Origin: Paenibacillus_F sp047238265
GTDB lineage: Bacteria > Bacillota > Bacilli > Paenibacillales > NBRC-103111
Length of the DNA: 64,000 nt
Reading direction: 5' to 3'
Assembly (NCBI RefSeq): GCF_047238265.1
Contig: NZ_JBDFMM010000001.1
Coordinates: forward strand, 620,001 to 684,000
This document shows positions 1 through 8,998 of the stretch, piece by piece (within the stretch, counting starts at the first letter, position 1; each line of letters starts with the position of its first letter). The notes below the pieces were generated by a model. The model searched no databases and was not told the DNA's origin. It saw only the letters and a program-made list of their open reading frames with translations. Position numbers and translations under genes: made by a program.

Positions 1-68
1 TGTCGCTTAATGGACAATGACCCGCGTTATGTTGCCAAAGGGAAAGATCTTATACAAGGAGAGCATTT

Positions 69-689
69 ATGTCGATTAAAAATAACTTGGACCCGCGGGT
101 CGTCCGGACCCGCCTGATGCTGCGGGATGCGCTGATCGCTTTGATCGGGGAACAAGGGTACGAGAAAATTACGGTCCGGGACATCGCCGGCCGCGCCTCG
201 CTGAACCGGGCGACTTTTTACCTTCATTACCGGGACAAACAGGATCTCATGGAACAGAGCATGGATGATACATTAAAGGAGCTGGTGGACGGACTCCAGC
301 CTCTGTTCGAAGATGCGTCGGAGTTTCGTTTTGACGCCGGAAAGCCGCATCCTACCTTTGTCTGGCTGTTCGAGGAGATTGCCAGGCATGCGCAGTTTTA
401 TCAAGTAGTTCTGGGAGAACAGCGGATGCCTTATTTTACCCGGGGATTAACGGACGTGATTACCGGGTTTGTGACGAAAGGGCTCGGAACGGTAGCTCCC
501 GAAGAGAGGCAGCTTGCGGTGCCCAGGGAGATGCTCGTGAGCTATGTGGTTTCGGCTTTCCTCGGCGTAATCCTGTGGTGGCTGCAAAGCGGCATGCCGT
601 ACACGGCTTCCTATATGGCGGAGAAGTTAATGCGCCTGGCGACCCGCGGTCCTTACGTGGACGATCCTTTTACCGGGGCAAAAGAATAA
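69..689 (+). CDS. TetR/AcrR-family transcriptional regulator
   Basis: A 206-residue DNA-binding repressor-type protein. Residues about 14-60 form the TetR helix-turn-helix (GYEKITVRDIAGRASLN then RATFYLHYRDKQDLM), and the rest is a helical ligand or dimerisation domain resembling the C-terminal domain of DhaS-type TetR proteins. An AAGGAG ribosome site lies 7 bases before the ATG. No target or ligand can be read from the sequence, and the gene it usually controls is probably left of the window. It converges on the MarR gene. The family call is firm; the function is unknown. Confidence 0.9.
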   Translation: MSIKNNLDPRVVRTRLMLRDALIALIGEQGYEKITVRDIAGRASLNRATFYLHYRDKQDLMEQSMDDTLKELVDGLQPLFEDASEFRFDAGKPHPTFVWLFEEIARHAQFYQVVLGEQRMPYFTRGLTDVITGFVTKGLGTVAPEERQLAVPREMLVSYVVSAFLGVILWWLQSGMPYTASYMAEKLMRLATRGPYVDDPFTGAKE

Positions 690-720
690 GCCGGCTCCCC
701 GGCAGAAGGGGCTAACCGGC
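680..720 (-). terminator. Likely rho-independent terminator of the MarR gene
   Basis: GCCGG (690-694) pairs with CCGGC (716-720) and TCCCC with GGGG inside. On the minus strand the hairpin is followed by TTATTCTTTT. It lies between two convergent genes; the T tract favours the minus direction. Confidence 0.5.
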
Positions 721-743
721 CTCAACAGACGTGCTGAGCCGGT

Positions 744-1205
744 TTAATCCATAGCGCCCAGGACTTCAAGGAGATCCTTCAAGGCCGCATTGAACCGCAC
801 AAGCTGTTCAGGGCTGAAAGAGCCCGCTTTAACACGCAGCAGGTTTCCGATTTCCCGTTTGTATGCGCCGATAAAAGCTTTACCATCCGCCGTCGCGTGG
901 AGAAGAGACGCCCGTCTGTCCTGCGGATCAGGTGCACGTTCGATATAATCCAATTGAAGAAGCTTGTCCACGATAGGCGTCAGCTGCTGTTTGGAAACGC
1001 CCAGTTCGGCGGCCAGTCCGGACATGCGGAGCGTCTTTTTTTCATCGATCATAACGAGGGCGTAAAACTGCTGGGGACCGAGCGTCTGTTTTACCTGCTG
1101 TTCAAACAGCCTCATCATTTTTTTCTCCAGCAGAGGCATCAGTAAAGCCCAAGTGGCGATCATTTCGTCTGTGAGTTTTTGCCGGTCCTGCCGATTGTCG
1201 TTCAT
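744..1205 (-). CDS. MarR-family transcriptional regulator
   Basis: A 153-residue winged-helix regulator. The MarR core is visible: a helical dimer region, a recognition helix region near LRMSGLAAELGVSKQQLTPI, and the wing containing DRRASLLHAT. The start at 1205 (MNDNRQDRQ) is chosen over the longer frame at 1271 because AAAGGAGG lies just upstream of it and the extra 22 residues look like untranslated leader. It is divergent from the serine hydrolase at 1462, a common MarR arrangement in which one operator controls both genes; an inverted repeat lies in that gap. Confidence 0.88.
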   Translation of the reverse strand: MNDNRQDRQKLTDEMIATWALLMPLLEKKMMRLFEQQVKQTLGPQQFYALVMIDEKKTLRMSGLAAELGVSKQQLTPIVDKLLQLDYIERAPDPQDRRASLLHATADGKAFIGAYKREIGNLLRVKAGSFSPEQLVRFNAALKDLLEVLGAMD

Positions 1206-1352
1206 AAGCTCGTGTGAACCTCCTTTACCGGATGCGCCGGTGCTGATCAGCATTGCCGTTGCAGAGCGCAAAAGCGCAAAGCGGTGAGTGCGGTCTGCAA
1301 GTCACATCGCCTGCGCTCGTTTGACAGACTAAAACGGGTATGTTACTTTCGT

Positions 1353-1381
1353 CTAATAGTACATAATTATTTACTAATTAG
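1353..1381. promoter_or_regulatory. Inverted repeat, candidate MarR operator
   Basis: CTAATAGT (1353-1360) faces ACTAATTAG (1373-1381) across an AT-rich centre, inside the divergent gap between the MarR gene and the serine hydrolase. Size and position suit a MarR dimer site; binding is inferred only. Confidence 0.4.
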
Positions 1382-1461
1382 GCGGTGAATGATTTATGAT
1401 AGAAACCCAACCTAATCGTATGCCTTTTATCTGCTGAAATCAAAGATAAGAGGTGGCTGGG

Positions 1462-2466
1462 ATGAAAAGAACTATTTTAAACCGTTTATTGGATGAAAAA
1501 GTACTCGCGTCCGCAGGTGAAGAAAGCTTTGACGGAACGGTCCTTGTGGCCGTAAACGGCGATATCGCGCTGCACGAAGCTTACGGCTGGGCCAATCGTG
1601 AACTGGAGGCGGCCAGCAGAACGGACACGGTGTACCGGATCGGTTCCGTTACGAAGCCTCTGACCGCAGCGGCCGTTATGCGGCTTGCGGCAGAAGAGGC
1701 GCTCCGTATCTGCGATCCTGTGGCGGAATATGTGCCCGGATTCCCGTCGGGGGACCGGATCACGCTGCGGCACCTTCTGATGCACACTTCGGGAATCCCG
1801 AATCTCACGGAGCAGCCCTCTTTTGCGGAGCAGGCGAAGACACGCCGGAACGTGGATGAGCTTATCGCTTTATTCCGCGGAAAGACGCTCGAATTCGAAC
1901 CGGGTTCCCGGTTCAAGTACTCCAATTCCGGCTATATTCTGCTGGGGAAAGTGATTGAAGCGGCAAGCGGGCACACTTACTCCTCCTATATGAAGGAGAA
2001 TGTGTTTGAACCTGCGGGCATGTCCGCCTCGGGTCTCGACGATAATCGGAGTCTGCTCAAAAACCGTGCCTCCGGTTACGAATTCGATGCCTCCGGAATG
2101 CGGTGCAACGCTTCCCATATCGACATGTCGAACGCGTTTGCGGCAGGCGGTTTGTACTCCACGGCAGCCGACCTGCACCAGTGGGATAAGGCGCTGCGTG
2201 AAAACCGGCTTCTGCCGGAGGATATCCAGTCCGATATGTACCAGCTGCACAACCCGGCCGGATACGGATACGGCTGGTTCAATCAATCGGAGCCGGACGG
2301 CACCGTGTATCATCACGGCGGAATTAACGGATTCACGTCGTCATTCGTCCGCGACTTGAAGCGGGGAATTACGGTTATCGTGCTCAGCAATACCGCGTCC
2401 GCGACTCCTTCCGTCCTGTCCGGCCAGCTTCACAAACTTGCCGCCGGGGCCGGCGGGTCCCGTTAG
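1462..2466 (+). CDS. Serine hydrolase, beta-lactamase (class C/AmpC-like) family
   Basis: A 334-residue member of the beta-lactamase/transpeptidase-like superfamily, which acts on peptides, esters or beta-lactams. The three active-site motifs are present: Ser-Val-Thr-Lys (catalytic serine about residue 62), Tyr-Ser-Asn (about 153) and His-Gly-Gly (about 285). No signal peptide or membrane helix is seen, so it is probably cytoplasmic and not a classical secreted beta-lactamase. The ATG at 1462 is preferred over GTG 1453 because AGGTGG is spaced correctly only for the ATG. It is transcribed away from the MarR gene, which may regulate it. The substrate cannot be predicted. Confidence 0.87.
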   Translation: MKRTILNRLLDEKVLASAGEESFDGTVLVAVNGDIALHEAYGWANRELEAASRTDTVYRIGSVTKPLTAAAVMRLAAEEALRICDPVAEYVPGFPSGDRITLRHLLMHTSGIPNLTEQPSFAEQAKTRRNVDELIALFRGKTLEFEPGSRFKYSNSGYILLGKVIEAASGHTYSSYMKENVFEPAGMSASGLDDNRSLLKNRASGYEFDASGMRCNASHIDMSNAFAAGGLYSTAADLHQWDKALRENRLLPEDIQSDMYQLHNPAGYGYGWFNQSEPDGTVYHHGGINGFTSSFVRDLKRGITVIVLSNTASATPSVLSGQLHKLAAGAGGSR

Positions 2467-2524
2467 CCGGTTTACGGCACGCTCCGCCTGAAACATAGGG
2501 CCGGACGCAGCCGTGCGGCGCAAA

Positions 2525-2558
2525 GGAGGCCTTCTTACTATAGAAGGCCTCCTTTTTT
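2525..2558 (+). terminator. Rho-independent terminator
   Basis: A perfect 10-bp stem GGAGGCCTTC/GAAGGCCTCC with an 8-base loop, followed by six T. It ends the serine hydrolase transcript. Confidence 0.9.
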
Positions 2559-2721
2559 CACATGCGGCTTTTCGGCCGTCCGGCACAGACACAATCCGGT
2601 CCCCGGCAGAATATACGGACGAGGGACAAAACCATGGCTTGTCAAACTAGTCCGCATAATCGGCCAAGTCCTTTCATAGACATGTATCAGTACATTTACT
2701 TAAGGATGAGGGGATGATGAC

Positions 2722-4152
2722 ATGCGTCGGGTCACATGGATACTCGCCATCGTGATGAGTGCAGCATTGCTTCTGGCCGGTTGTGGAAAAAAGGATGCAG
2801 GATCGGTAGTAAAAGATTTGGATCATGTGATCGGCAAGCTCGAAAGCTATCAGGGCACGGGACGCATGGTTCTTCAAACCGGGCAGGAGCCGCAGGAATA
2901 CCAGGTGGAGGTGTGGTACCAGCAGCCGCACTACTACCGTATCTCCTTGACCAATGAGAAAAAAGACATCACGCAGGTTGTGCTGCGAAACGATGACGGG
3001 GTGTTTGTTTTGACGCCGCATCTGCATAAAAGCTTCCGGTTCCAGAGCGACTGGCCGGAGAATCAGGGTCAGGTCTACCTGTTCCAGTCTCTGGCCCAGA
3101 GCATTCTGCTGGACACGGAGCGCCAGTTTACGAAAGACGGCAATTCGTTCGTCTTCGACGTGGCGGCGAATTATGCCAACAGCGGACAAATGGCGAGACA
3201 AAAAATATGGCTGGATCAGAAAAGCCTGGCCCCACAAAAAGTGGAAGTATCCGACAGCAGCTCGAACGTACTCGTCAAGCTTGATTTCACGCAGTTCGAA
3301 TTTGGCAAGAAGCTGGAAAAAGACAGCTTCGACATGCAGCGCAACATGACCAGCTGGGATCTGAAATCGCTGGATAAGGACGCGCCTGTCTCCGGCGCGC
3401 TCAAAGGTCCGGCCGCCGGTGCGGCGTCTCCGGACGGCAAAGCGGCCGCCGGCAAGGATACCCCGGCATCCGCCCAGAGTGGCGCCGCCGGCAAGGACGC
3501 GGCTGCCTCCGCGGACGGCGCGGGCGCCGGAGCGTCCGCCGGCGGCGGCAAGGCCCCGGCCGTGTCGCCGGGCCAAGACGCGGCCGCTGCCGGCAAAGCC
3601 GCAAACGGCTCCGCGAAGACCCCGGCCACGGCGGCGGGCTCCGGCAGCACGCCTGCTGACGCGGACAAGACGCCCGCTGCGTCAGGCGTCCCTGCCGCGG
3701 GCGGCACAGCCTCCGCCGGCGGCACCGGCGCCAAGCAGCCGGCTGCCGATGCGGCGGGCACTCCCGCAGCAGGCGCGGCCGGCGCGGACAAGAACGCCGC
3801 GGCCAACAGCAGCGCGGGCTTCGGCCTCATCGAGCCGTCCTACATGCCCAAGGGTGTCGCGCAGCAGGACATCCGGGATGTAAAGCTCGGCGAGAACACG
3901 GGCATCATGGTCCGCTACCAGGGGACCTACAACTACACGCTGCTGGAGTTAGCGCCGCAGACGCAGACCGTATCGGTCCTGCCCGGCGATATCGTCGACC
4001 TGGGCTACACGCTCGGTGTGGTTACCGGCGACGAGAAGAAGACGCTGACGTGGACGTACGACGGCATCGAATTCCGGCTGGCGACCGCCGATCTGCCGCA
4101 CGACGAGCTTGTCAAAATCGCCCAGTCCGTTGCCGCAGAAGCGGGCAAATAA
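2722..4152 (+). CDS. ydcC: LolA-like lipoprotein (YdcC family) with a large disordered insertion
   Basis: A 476-residue exported lipoprotein: a hydrophobic signal peptide ends in the lipobox LAGC (Cys21). Residues about 25-220 resemble LolA/LppX-type lipoprotein carrier folds, and the C-terminal 110 residues are a second ordered part. Between them, residues about 222-368 are an Ala/Gly/Pro/Ser/Thr/Asp/Lys-rich low-complexity stretch encoded by very GC-rich DNA. In B. subtilis the homologue YdcC lies directly upstream of alr, as here, and is under sporulation control; the role is inferred as envelope or sporulation-related. The ATG has a GAGGGG site 8 bases upstream. The insertion is not part of the usual family. 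Confidence 0.85.
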   Translation: MRRVTWILAIVMSAALLLAGCGKKDAGSVVKDLDHVIGKLESYQGTGRMVLQTGQEPQEYQVEVWYQQPHYYRISLTNEKKDITQVVLRNDDGVFVLTPHLHKSFRFQSDWPENQGQVYLFQSLAQSILLDTERQFTKDGNSFVFDVAANYANSGQMARQKIWLDQKSLAPQKVEVSDSSSNVLVKLDFTQFEFGKKLEKDSFDMQRNMTSWDLKSLDKDAPVSGALKGPAAGAASPDGKAAAGKDTPASAQSGAAGKDAAASADGAGAGASAGGGKAPAVSPGQDAAAAGKAANGSAKTPATAAGSGSTPADADKTPAASGVPAAGGTASAGGTGAKQPAADAAGTPAAGAAGADKNAAANSSAGFGLIEPSYMPKGVAQQDIRDVKLGENTGIMVRYQGTYNYTLLELAPQTQTVSVLPGDIVDLGYTLGVVTGDEKKTLTWTYDGIEFRLATADLPHDELVKIAQSVAAEAGK

Positions 4153-4334
4153 CCCGCAAAGCCCCATGGATTGGGGAATTTTGCCCGGAACAATTCATTG
4201 ACTTCATCCGGCGGAGCCTTTAACATGGGTGTAACGGAGGACGGCGGAAGTGCCGGCCAATTAGGGAAGGGAGACCCTGTTTATTCGGGATCTCCCTTGT
4301 CCCGTGTACAGTCTTGAAGAAGGTGAACTTTGAC

Positions 4335-5534
4335 GTGGATGCTTTTTACCGTCCGACTTACGTGGAAATTTCATTGGATGCGCTCCGCAGCAACCTGGAG
4401 ACTTTCAGGCGCGTGCTGCCGGGGAGCGTACACATGATGGCGGTTCTGAAAGCCGATGCCTACGGACATGGTGCCGTAGAGGTTTCGAAAGTGGCCATGG
4501 AATGCGGCGCAACCTACCTGGCCGTAGCTTTTCTCGACGAAGCGATGGAGCTGAGGAACGCCGGCATCACGGCGCCGATCCTCGTTCTGGGCTACACGCC
4601 GCCGGAAGGGATCGGACTTGCGCTGGAACATGATATTACGCTGAGCGTCTATACGGAAGAGCTTCTTGAAGCGGCTTCCGGTTATGCGCAGCGTGACGCC
4701 GCAGCGGGCGGGAACAAACCGCCGTTAAACATTCATATTAAAATCGACAGCGGCATGGGCCGGATCGGCCTGCACGACGAGGACGAAGCCGTCGCGTTTA
4801 TCGCGAAAGCGCTGCAGACGCCGGGAATCCGGGTCGAGGGACTTTTTACCCACTATGCCAATGCGGATGAAACCGACAAAACGTATACGTACGAACAGCA
4901 CGCGAAATTCTCCGGAATCGTCCGGAAGGCCGGTGAGCTGCCGGGGGCGCGTTTTCCTTTTGTTCACGCCGGCAACAGTGCGACGGCCATTGATTTGCCC
5001 GAACTTACTTACAATATGGTGCGTCTGGGCATCGCGATGTACGGCCTGTATCCGTCGGAAGAGGTGAACCGGGAACAGATCAGGCTGAAACCCGTATTGA
5101 GCCTCAAAACGGGAATCGTCCACCTGAAAACTCTTCCGCCCGGATCGGGAGTCAGTTACGGCACGATTTATCACACCCAGGGCGATGAGCGGATCGCCAC
5201 ACTGCCGATCGGCTATGCCGACGGCTTCTCGCGTCTGCTGACAGGGAAGGCCGAAGGGCTGGTCCGCGGCAGAAGAGCTCCGGTCGTAGGCCGGATCTGC
5301 ATGGATCAATGTATGCTGAATACAAGCGATATTCCGGAGGCTGCGTTCGGGGACGAGGTTGTCCTGCTCGGCGAGCAGGGCGATGAGCGAATAACCGCGG
5401 AGGAAATCGCCGCCAAGCTGGGCACGATCAATTACGAAGTAACCTGCATGATCTCTCACCGGGTTCCCCGCGTTTATGTAAGCGGCGGCCGCAGAGTGAA
5501 GGCGGTCAACTCCCTGTTCAGACATCTTTTTTAA
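4335..5534 (+). CDS. alr: Alanine racemase
   Basis: A PLP enzyme interconverting L- and D-alanine for peptidoglycan. AVLKADAYGHG carries the PLP lysine, and the catalytic tyrosine is in GSGVSYGTIY (about residue 275). The GTG at 4335 is chosen: AGGTG lies 9 bases upstream, and this start places the PLP lysine exactly at residue 39, the canonical number in Bacillus enzymes. A longer reading from TTG 4314 would run through the ribosome site. At 399 residues it is full length. It sits between ydcC and the EndoA toxin-antitoxin pair as in B. subtilis. Confidence 0.97.
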   Translation: MDAFYRPTYVEISLDALRSNLETFRRVLPGSVHMMAVLKADAYGHGAVEVSKVAMECGATYLAVAFLDEAMELRNAGITAPILVLGYTPPEGIGLALEHDITLSVYTEELLEAASGYAQRDAAAGGNKPPLNIHIKIDSGMGRIGLHDEDEAVAFIAKALQTPGIRVEGLFTHYANADETDKTYTYEQHAKFSGIVRKAGELPGARFPFVHAGNSATAIDLPELTYNMVRLGIAMYGLYPSEEVNREQIRLKPVLSLKTGIVHLKTLPPGSGVSYGTIYHTQGDERIATLPIGYADGFSRLLTGKAEGLVRGRRAPVVGRICMDQCMLNTSDIPEAAFGDEVVLLGEQGDERITAEEIAAKLGTINYEVTCMISHRVPRVYVSGGRRVKAVNSLFRHLF

Positions 5535-5673
5535 CGGATCGACAGGACTTAATCAAAATTCCACAATTTTTCCCGAAGGAAAAACAGGATTTCAGGGTAT
5601 GCCCTCGAATAGATTACAAGGGAGCTTGACGATGCGTATGGCATAAATGATATACCACACGCATATATACTGG

Positions 5674-5693
5674 AGTAGTATAAATTTACTACT
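5674..5693. promoter_or_regulatory. Inverted repeat over a -10-like box, candidate antitoxin operator
   Basis: Perfect 7-bp arms AGTAGTA (5674-5680) and TACTACT (5687-5693) overlap the -10-like TATAAA at 5679. It lies 57 bases before the ribbon-helix-helix antitoxin start. Autorepression by the antitoxin is inferred from family habit. Confidence 0.45.
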
Positions 5694-5749
5694 GCATCGA
5701 CATAATGGTAGTAAAGTGTTTTCGGATGTTTCTTGGGGGTGCGAAATCG

Positions 5750-6031
5750 GTGAATAATGCTCATAACACGAAGAGGATCATGATCAGTTTGCCAGACAAC
5801 CTATTACAGGAGGTCGACGGCATTGTGGAGAAAGAGAACTCCAACCGAAGCGAGTTTATTCGCCAGGCCATGAAGCTGTATTTGCTTGAACGCAAAAAAC
5901 GCAGTCTTCGCGAATCCATGCAGAAAGGCTACATGGAGATGGCCAAAATTAACCTAACGATAGCGGACGAAGCTTTTCAAGCGGAGGAAGAGGCGGACAA
6001 TACGCTGGTACGCTTAGTAAGCGGGGTGTAA
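5750..6031 (+). CDS. ndoAI: EndoAI antitoxin, ribbon-helix-helix (MazE-like)
   Basis: The antitoxin of the EndoA mRNA interferase. From GTG 5750 it is 93 residues, the same length as B. subtilis EndoAI. The N-terminal ribbon-helix-helix (KRIMISLPDNLLQEVDGIV and NRSEFIRQAMKLYL) binds DNA. The C-terminal segment, with GYMEMAKINL close to the B. subtilis sequence, is the toxin-binding part. A GGGGG site 10 bases upstream supports GTG 5750 over the ATG at 5705. It is 4 bases upstream of the toxin gene, so the two are translationally linked. Confidence 0.95.
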   Translation: MNNAHNTKRIMISLPDNLLQEVDGIVEKENSNRSEFIRQAMKLYLLERKKRSLRESMQKGYMEMAKINLTIADEAFQAEEEADNTLVRLVSGV

Positions 6032-6035
6032 TAAT

Positions 6036-6386
6036 TTGATTGTAAAACGTGGCGATGTGTACTTCGCAGATCTTTCACCGGTTGTCGGTTCCGAACAGGG
6101 CGGCGTCCGTCCGGTGCTGATTATCCAGAACGACATCGGCAATCGCTTCAGCCCGACGGTCATCGTCGCCGCAATTACGGCGCAGATTCAGAAAGCGAAG
6201 CTACCGACGCACGTGGAAATCGATGCGGAAACGCACGGTTTTGACCGGGACTCCGTCATTTTGCTGGAACAGATCCGTACGATCGACAAACAGCGGCTGA
6301 CCGACAAAATTACGCATCTGGATGAAGAATCAATGCGCAAGGTGGACGAAGCGCTGCAGGTCAGCGTGGGACTGATTGATTTCTAG
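6036..6386 (+). CDS. ndoA: EndoA/MazF-type mRNA interferase toxin
   Basis: A 116-residue endoribonuclease that cleaves mRNA at UACAU in B. subtilis. The sequence is almost identical to NdoA along its whole length (MIVKRGDVYFADLSPVVGSE at the N-terminus, RDSVILLEQIRTIDKQRLTD later). Translation begins at TTG, as in B. subtilis, and the ribosome site overlaps the end of the antitoxin gene, which should keep toxin synthesis low and coupled. A terminator follows. Confidence 0.97.
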   Translation: MIVKRGDVYFADLSPVVGSEQGGVRPVLIIQNDIGNRFSPTVIVAAITAQIQKAKLPTHVEIDAETHGFDRDSVILLEQIRTIDKQRLTDKITHLDEESMRKVDEALQVSVGLIDF

Positions 6387-6401
6387 CGATGAAATGAGGA
6401 G

Positions 6402-6429
6402 CGAGGGGCCCTAACAGCCCTCGTTTTTT
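6402..6429 (+). terminator. Rho-independent terminator of ndoAI-ndoA
   Basis: CGAGGG (6402-6407) pairs with CCCTCG (6418-6423), followed by six T. Confidence 0.85.
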
Positions 6430-6565
6430 CGTTTCTTTTACAAAGGTGGATACGAAAACGGGATCAGCCGCGCCAGTGCGGCGGGATCAGAAGTTTTCGG
6501 CGACAAGATCGGGCCGAGTACATGTCTGCCCGGATGAAAGCTACAAAACGCATGGGGGAATAACG

Positions 6566-8797
6566 ATGGCAAACACGGATGTCCAGCACGCAGACAAGCA
6601 GCAAGCACCTAAGAGCTATGAACGGACCGAGGAAAAAACGGCGGCTACGGCGGCCCGGATCGTCAAACAAATCGCCGGCGAGCTTCAGCTTAAGGCTTCG
6701 CAGGTTCAAACGACCGTAAATCTGCTGGATGAAGGCAACACCATCCCGTTTATCGCGCGGTACCGGAAAGAAATGACGGGGGAACTCGACGAGAATTTCC
6801 TGCGGGACATCGAGGAGCGGCTGAATTATCTCCGCAACCTGGAAGACCGCAAGCTGGAAGTGCTGCGTCTTATCGACGAGCAGGACAAGCTTACCGGTGA
6901 ACTCCAGGCTTCCATTGAAAAAGCGGTAAAGCTCCAGGAGCTGGAGGATTTGTACCGCCCTTACCGCCAGAAGCGCAAAACACGCGCGAGCGTCGCGAAG
7001 GAAAAAGGGCTGGAGCCGCTGGCGAAGTTTATACTGAAACAGCCTCAGAAAGGCTCGCTTCAGGAAGAAGCCGCGAAGTATGTTCGCGAAGACAAAGGCG
7101 TCGCCACCGCCGAGGAAGCTCTTCAAGGCGCGCAGGATATTGTCGCCGAGCAGCTCGCGGACGATGCGAAGATCCGGGCCTGGGTCCGCAAGTTTACGCA
7201 CGATAACGGGATTCTGCGCACGGAAGCGAAGAAACAGGAAGAAGAGTCCGTGTACGAGATGTACTACAGCTACCAGGAACCGCTGAAAAAAATGCCGCCG
7301 CACCGTACGCTGGCGATTAACCGCGGAGAGCGCGAGGACGTGCTGAAAGTGGCGCTCGACGTTCCCGTGGAGCGGATCCACGAATTTATCGGCCGCCAGG
7401 TTATCCAGGGGCCGTCCGTAACCCGCGACGCGCTGCAATCGGCCGTGGAAGACGCCTACAAGCGTCTGATCGCGCCGTCCATCGAGCGGGAAGTCCGCGG
7501 AGAGCTGACGGAACGGGCGGAAACGCACGCGATCCAGATTTTCGCCGGCAATCTGCGGAATCTGCTGCTCCAGGCGCCCGTTAAGGGGCAGACCGTGCTC
7601 GGCGTCGACCCGGCTTACCGGACCGGCTGCAAGCTGGCCGTCGTGGATGAGACGGGCAAAATGCTGGAGGTCACGGTGACGTATCCGACGCCGCCTAACA
7701 ACAAAGTCGCCGAAGCGAAGGCCGCTTTCAAGCGCCTGATAGACACGTACGATGTCGGCCTCATCGTCATCGGCAACGGTACAGCTTCGCGCGAAACGGA
7801 GCAGTTCGTGGCGGATCTGATCGCCGAGCTCAAATCGCGCAAGCTCCAGTACCTGATCGTGAACGAGGCCGGCGCAAGCGTGTATTCCGCCTCGAAGCTG
7901 GCGCAGACGGAGTTCCCGGACCTCGACGTCGCGGAGCGCAGCGCGATCTCGATCGCCCGCCGCCTGCAGGACCCGCTCGCGGAGCTTGTCAAAATCGAGC
8001 CGAAGGCGATCGGCGTCGGCCAGTACCAGCATGACGTCTCGCAGAAGCATCTCGACGAGAGCCTCAAAGCGGTTGTCGAATCCGCGGTTAACCATGTCGG
8101 TGTCGACGTGAACACGGCATCGCCGTCGCTGCTTTCCTACGTCTCCGGAATCAACAGCACGATCGCGAAGAATATCGTGAAGTTCCGCGAGGAGAACGGG
8201 AAATTCGGCAGCCGCAAAGAGCTGCAGAAGGTGCCCCGCCTCGGCGCGAAAACGTTCGAGCAGTGCATCGGCTTCCTCCGGGTACCCGGAAGCGGCAACC
8301 CGCTCGACAACACCCCGATCCACCCCGAGACTTACGGTGTGGTGGATAAGCTGCTGGCCGAGCTGAGAGTCGAGCTTGCCGGGATCGGCTCCCAGCAGCT
8401 CAAGGAGCTGCTTCAGCGCCAGGAGCCCGAAGAGCTCGCGCCCAAGCTCGGTATCGGCGTGCCCACGCTGCGCGACATTCTGGACAGCCTGCAGCGTCCG
8501 GGCCGCGATCCCCGCGAAGAGCTGGGCACCCCGATCTTCCGGACCGACGTCCTGCAGATCGAAGATCTGAAGCCGGGTATGGAGCTTCAGGGTACCGTGC
8601 GCAACGTGATCGATTTCGGCGCATTTGTCGATATCGGGATCAAAAGCGACGGTCTCGTCCATATTTCCCAGCTCAGCGACAAGTTCGTGAAGCATCCGAT
8701 GGACGTGGTGTCCGTCGGTGACAACGTAACGGTCTGGGTATTGAATGTAGACGTGAAGAAAGGCCGTGTCGGCCTGACGATGAAACAGCCGCAGTAA
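6566..8797 (+). CDS. tex: Tex-family RNA-binding transcription accessory protein
   Basis: A 743-residue conserved nucleic-acid-binding protein. In order: a helical Tex N-terminal region with IPFIARYRKEMTGELDE, a YqgF/RNase H-like domain beginning near GVDPAYRTGCKLAVVDETG, a helix-hairpin-helix region (NTASPSLLSYVSGINSTIAK), and a C-terminal S1 RNA-binding domain (GTVRNVIDFGAFVDIG). The ATG at 6566 is chosen because GGGGGA lies 7 bases upstream; the frame is open 40 codons further but without a site. It is the orthologue of B. subtilis YdcI and in the same neighbourhood. Confidence 0.95.
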   Translation: MANTDVQHADKQQAPKSYERTEEKTAATAARIVKQIAGELQLKASQVQTTVNLLDEGNTIPFIARYRKEMTGELDENFLRDIEERLNYLRNLEDRKLEVLRLIDEQDKLTGELQASIEKAVKLQELEDLYRPYRQKRKTRASVAKEKGLEPLAKFILKQPQKGSLQEEAAKYVREDKGVATAEEALQGAQDIVAEQLADDAKIRAWVRKFTHDNGILRTEAKKQEEESVYEMYYSYQEPLKKMPPHRTLAINRGEREDVLKVALDVPVERIHEFIGRQVIQGPSVTRDALQSAVEDAYKRLIAPSIEREVRGELTERAETHAIQIFAGNLRNLLLQAPVKGQTVLGVDPAYRTGCKLAVVDETGKMLEVTVTYPTPPNNKVAEAKAAFKRLIDTYDVGLIVIGNGTASRETEQFVADLIAELKSRKLQYLIVNEAGASVYSASKLAQTEFPDLDVAERSAISIARRLQDPLAELVKIEPKAIGVGQYQHDVSQKHLDESLKAVVESAVNHVGVDVNTASPSLLSYVSGINSTIAKNIVKFREENGKFGSRKELQKVPRLGAKTFEQCIGFLRVPGSGNPLDNTPIHPETYGVVDKLLAELRVELAGIGSQQLKELLQRQEPEELAPKLGIGVPTLRDILDSLQRPGRDPREELGTPIFRTDVLQIEDLKPGMELQGTVRNVIDFGAFVDIGIKSDGLVHISQLSDKFVKHPMDVVSVGDNVTVWVLNVDVKKGRVGLTMKQPQ

Positions 8798-8817
8798 GCA
8801 GAAACTGTCCTAAAGAA

Positions 8818-8852
8818 CCTCAAGATCCCAAAGAGCTTGAGGTTTTCTTTTT
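8818..8852 (+). terminator. Rho-independent terminator of tex
   Basis: CCTCAAG (8818-8824) pairs with CTTGAGG (8836-8842), followed by TTTTCTTTTTT. Confidence 0.85.
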
Positions 8853-8998
8853 TAATGAGAACTCATTGCCTCAATTACCTCGGTGCGTCTTGTCATCTCG
8901 ATAAGGCAGAGCGGGAATAACTCTTGTCCGAATGGGCAAAAACAGAAAAGATAGCTGCCGCTGGAATCCGGCAGCCAATCAGAGCGGAGGGAAGGTCC

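Noticed and set aside
6464..8695. 743-codon open frame on the minus strand opposite tex
   Set aside because: A shadow of tex caused by codon bias; no ribosome site, and tex has clear domain conservation.
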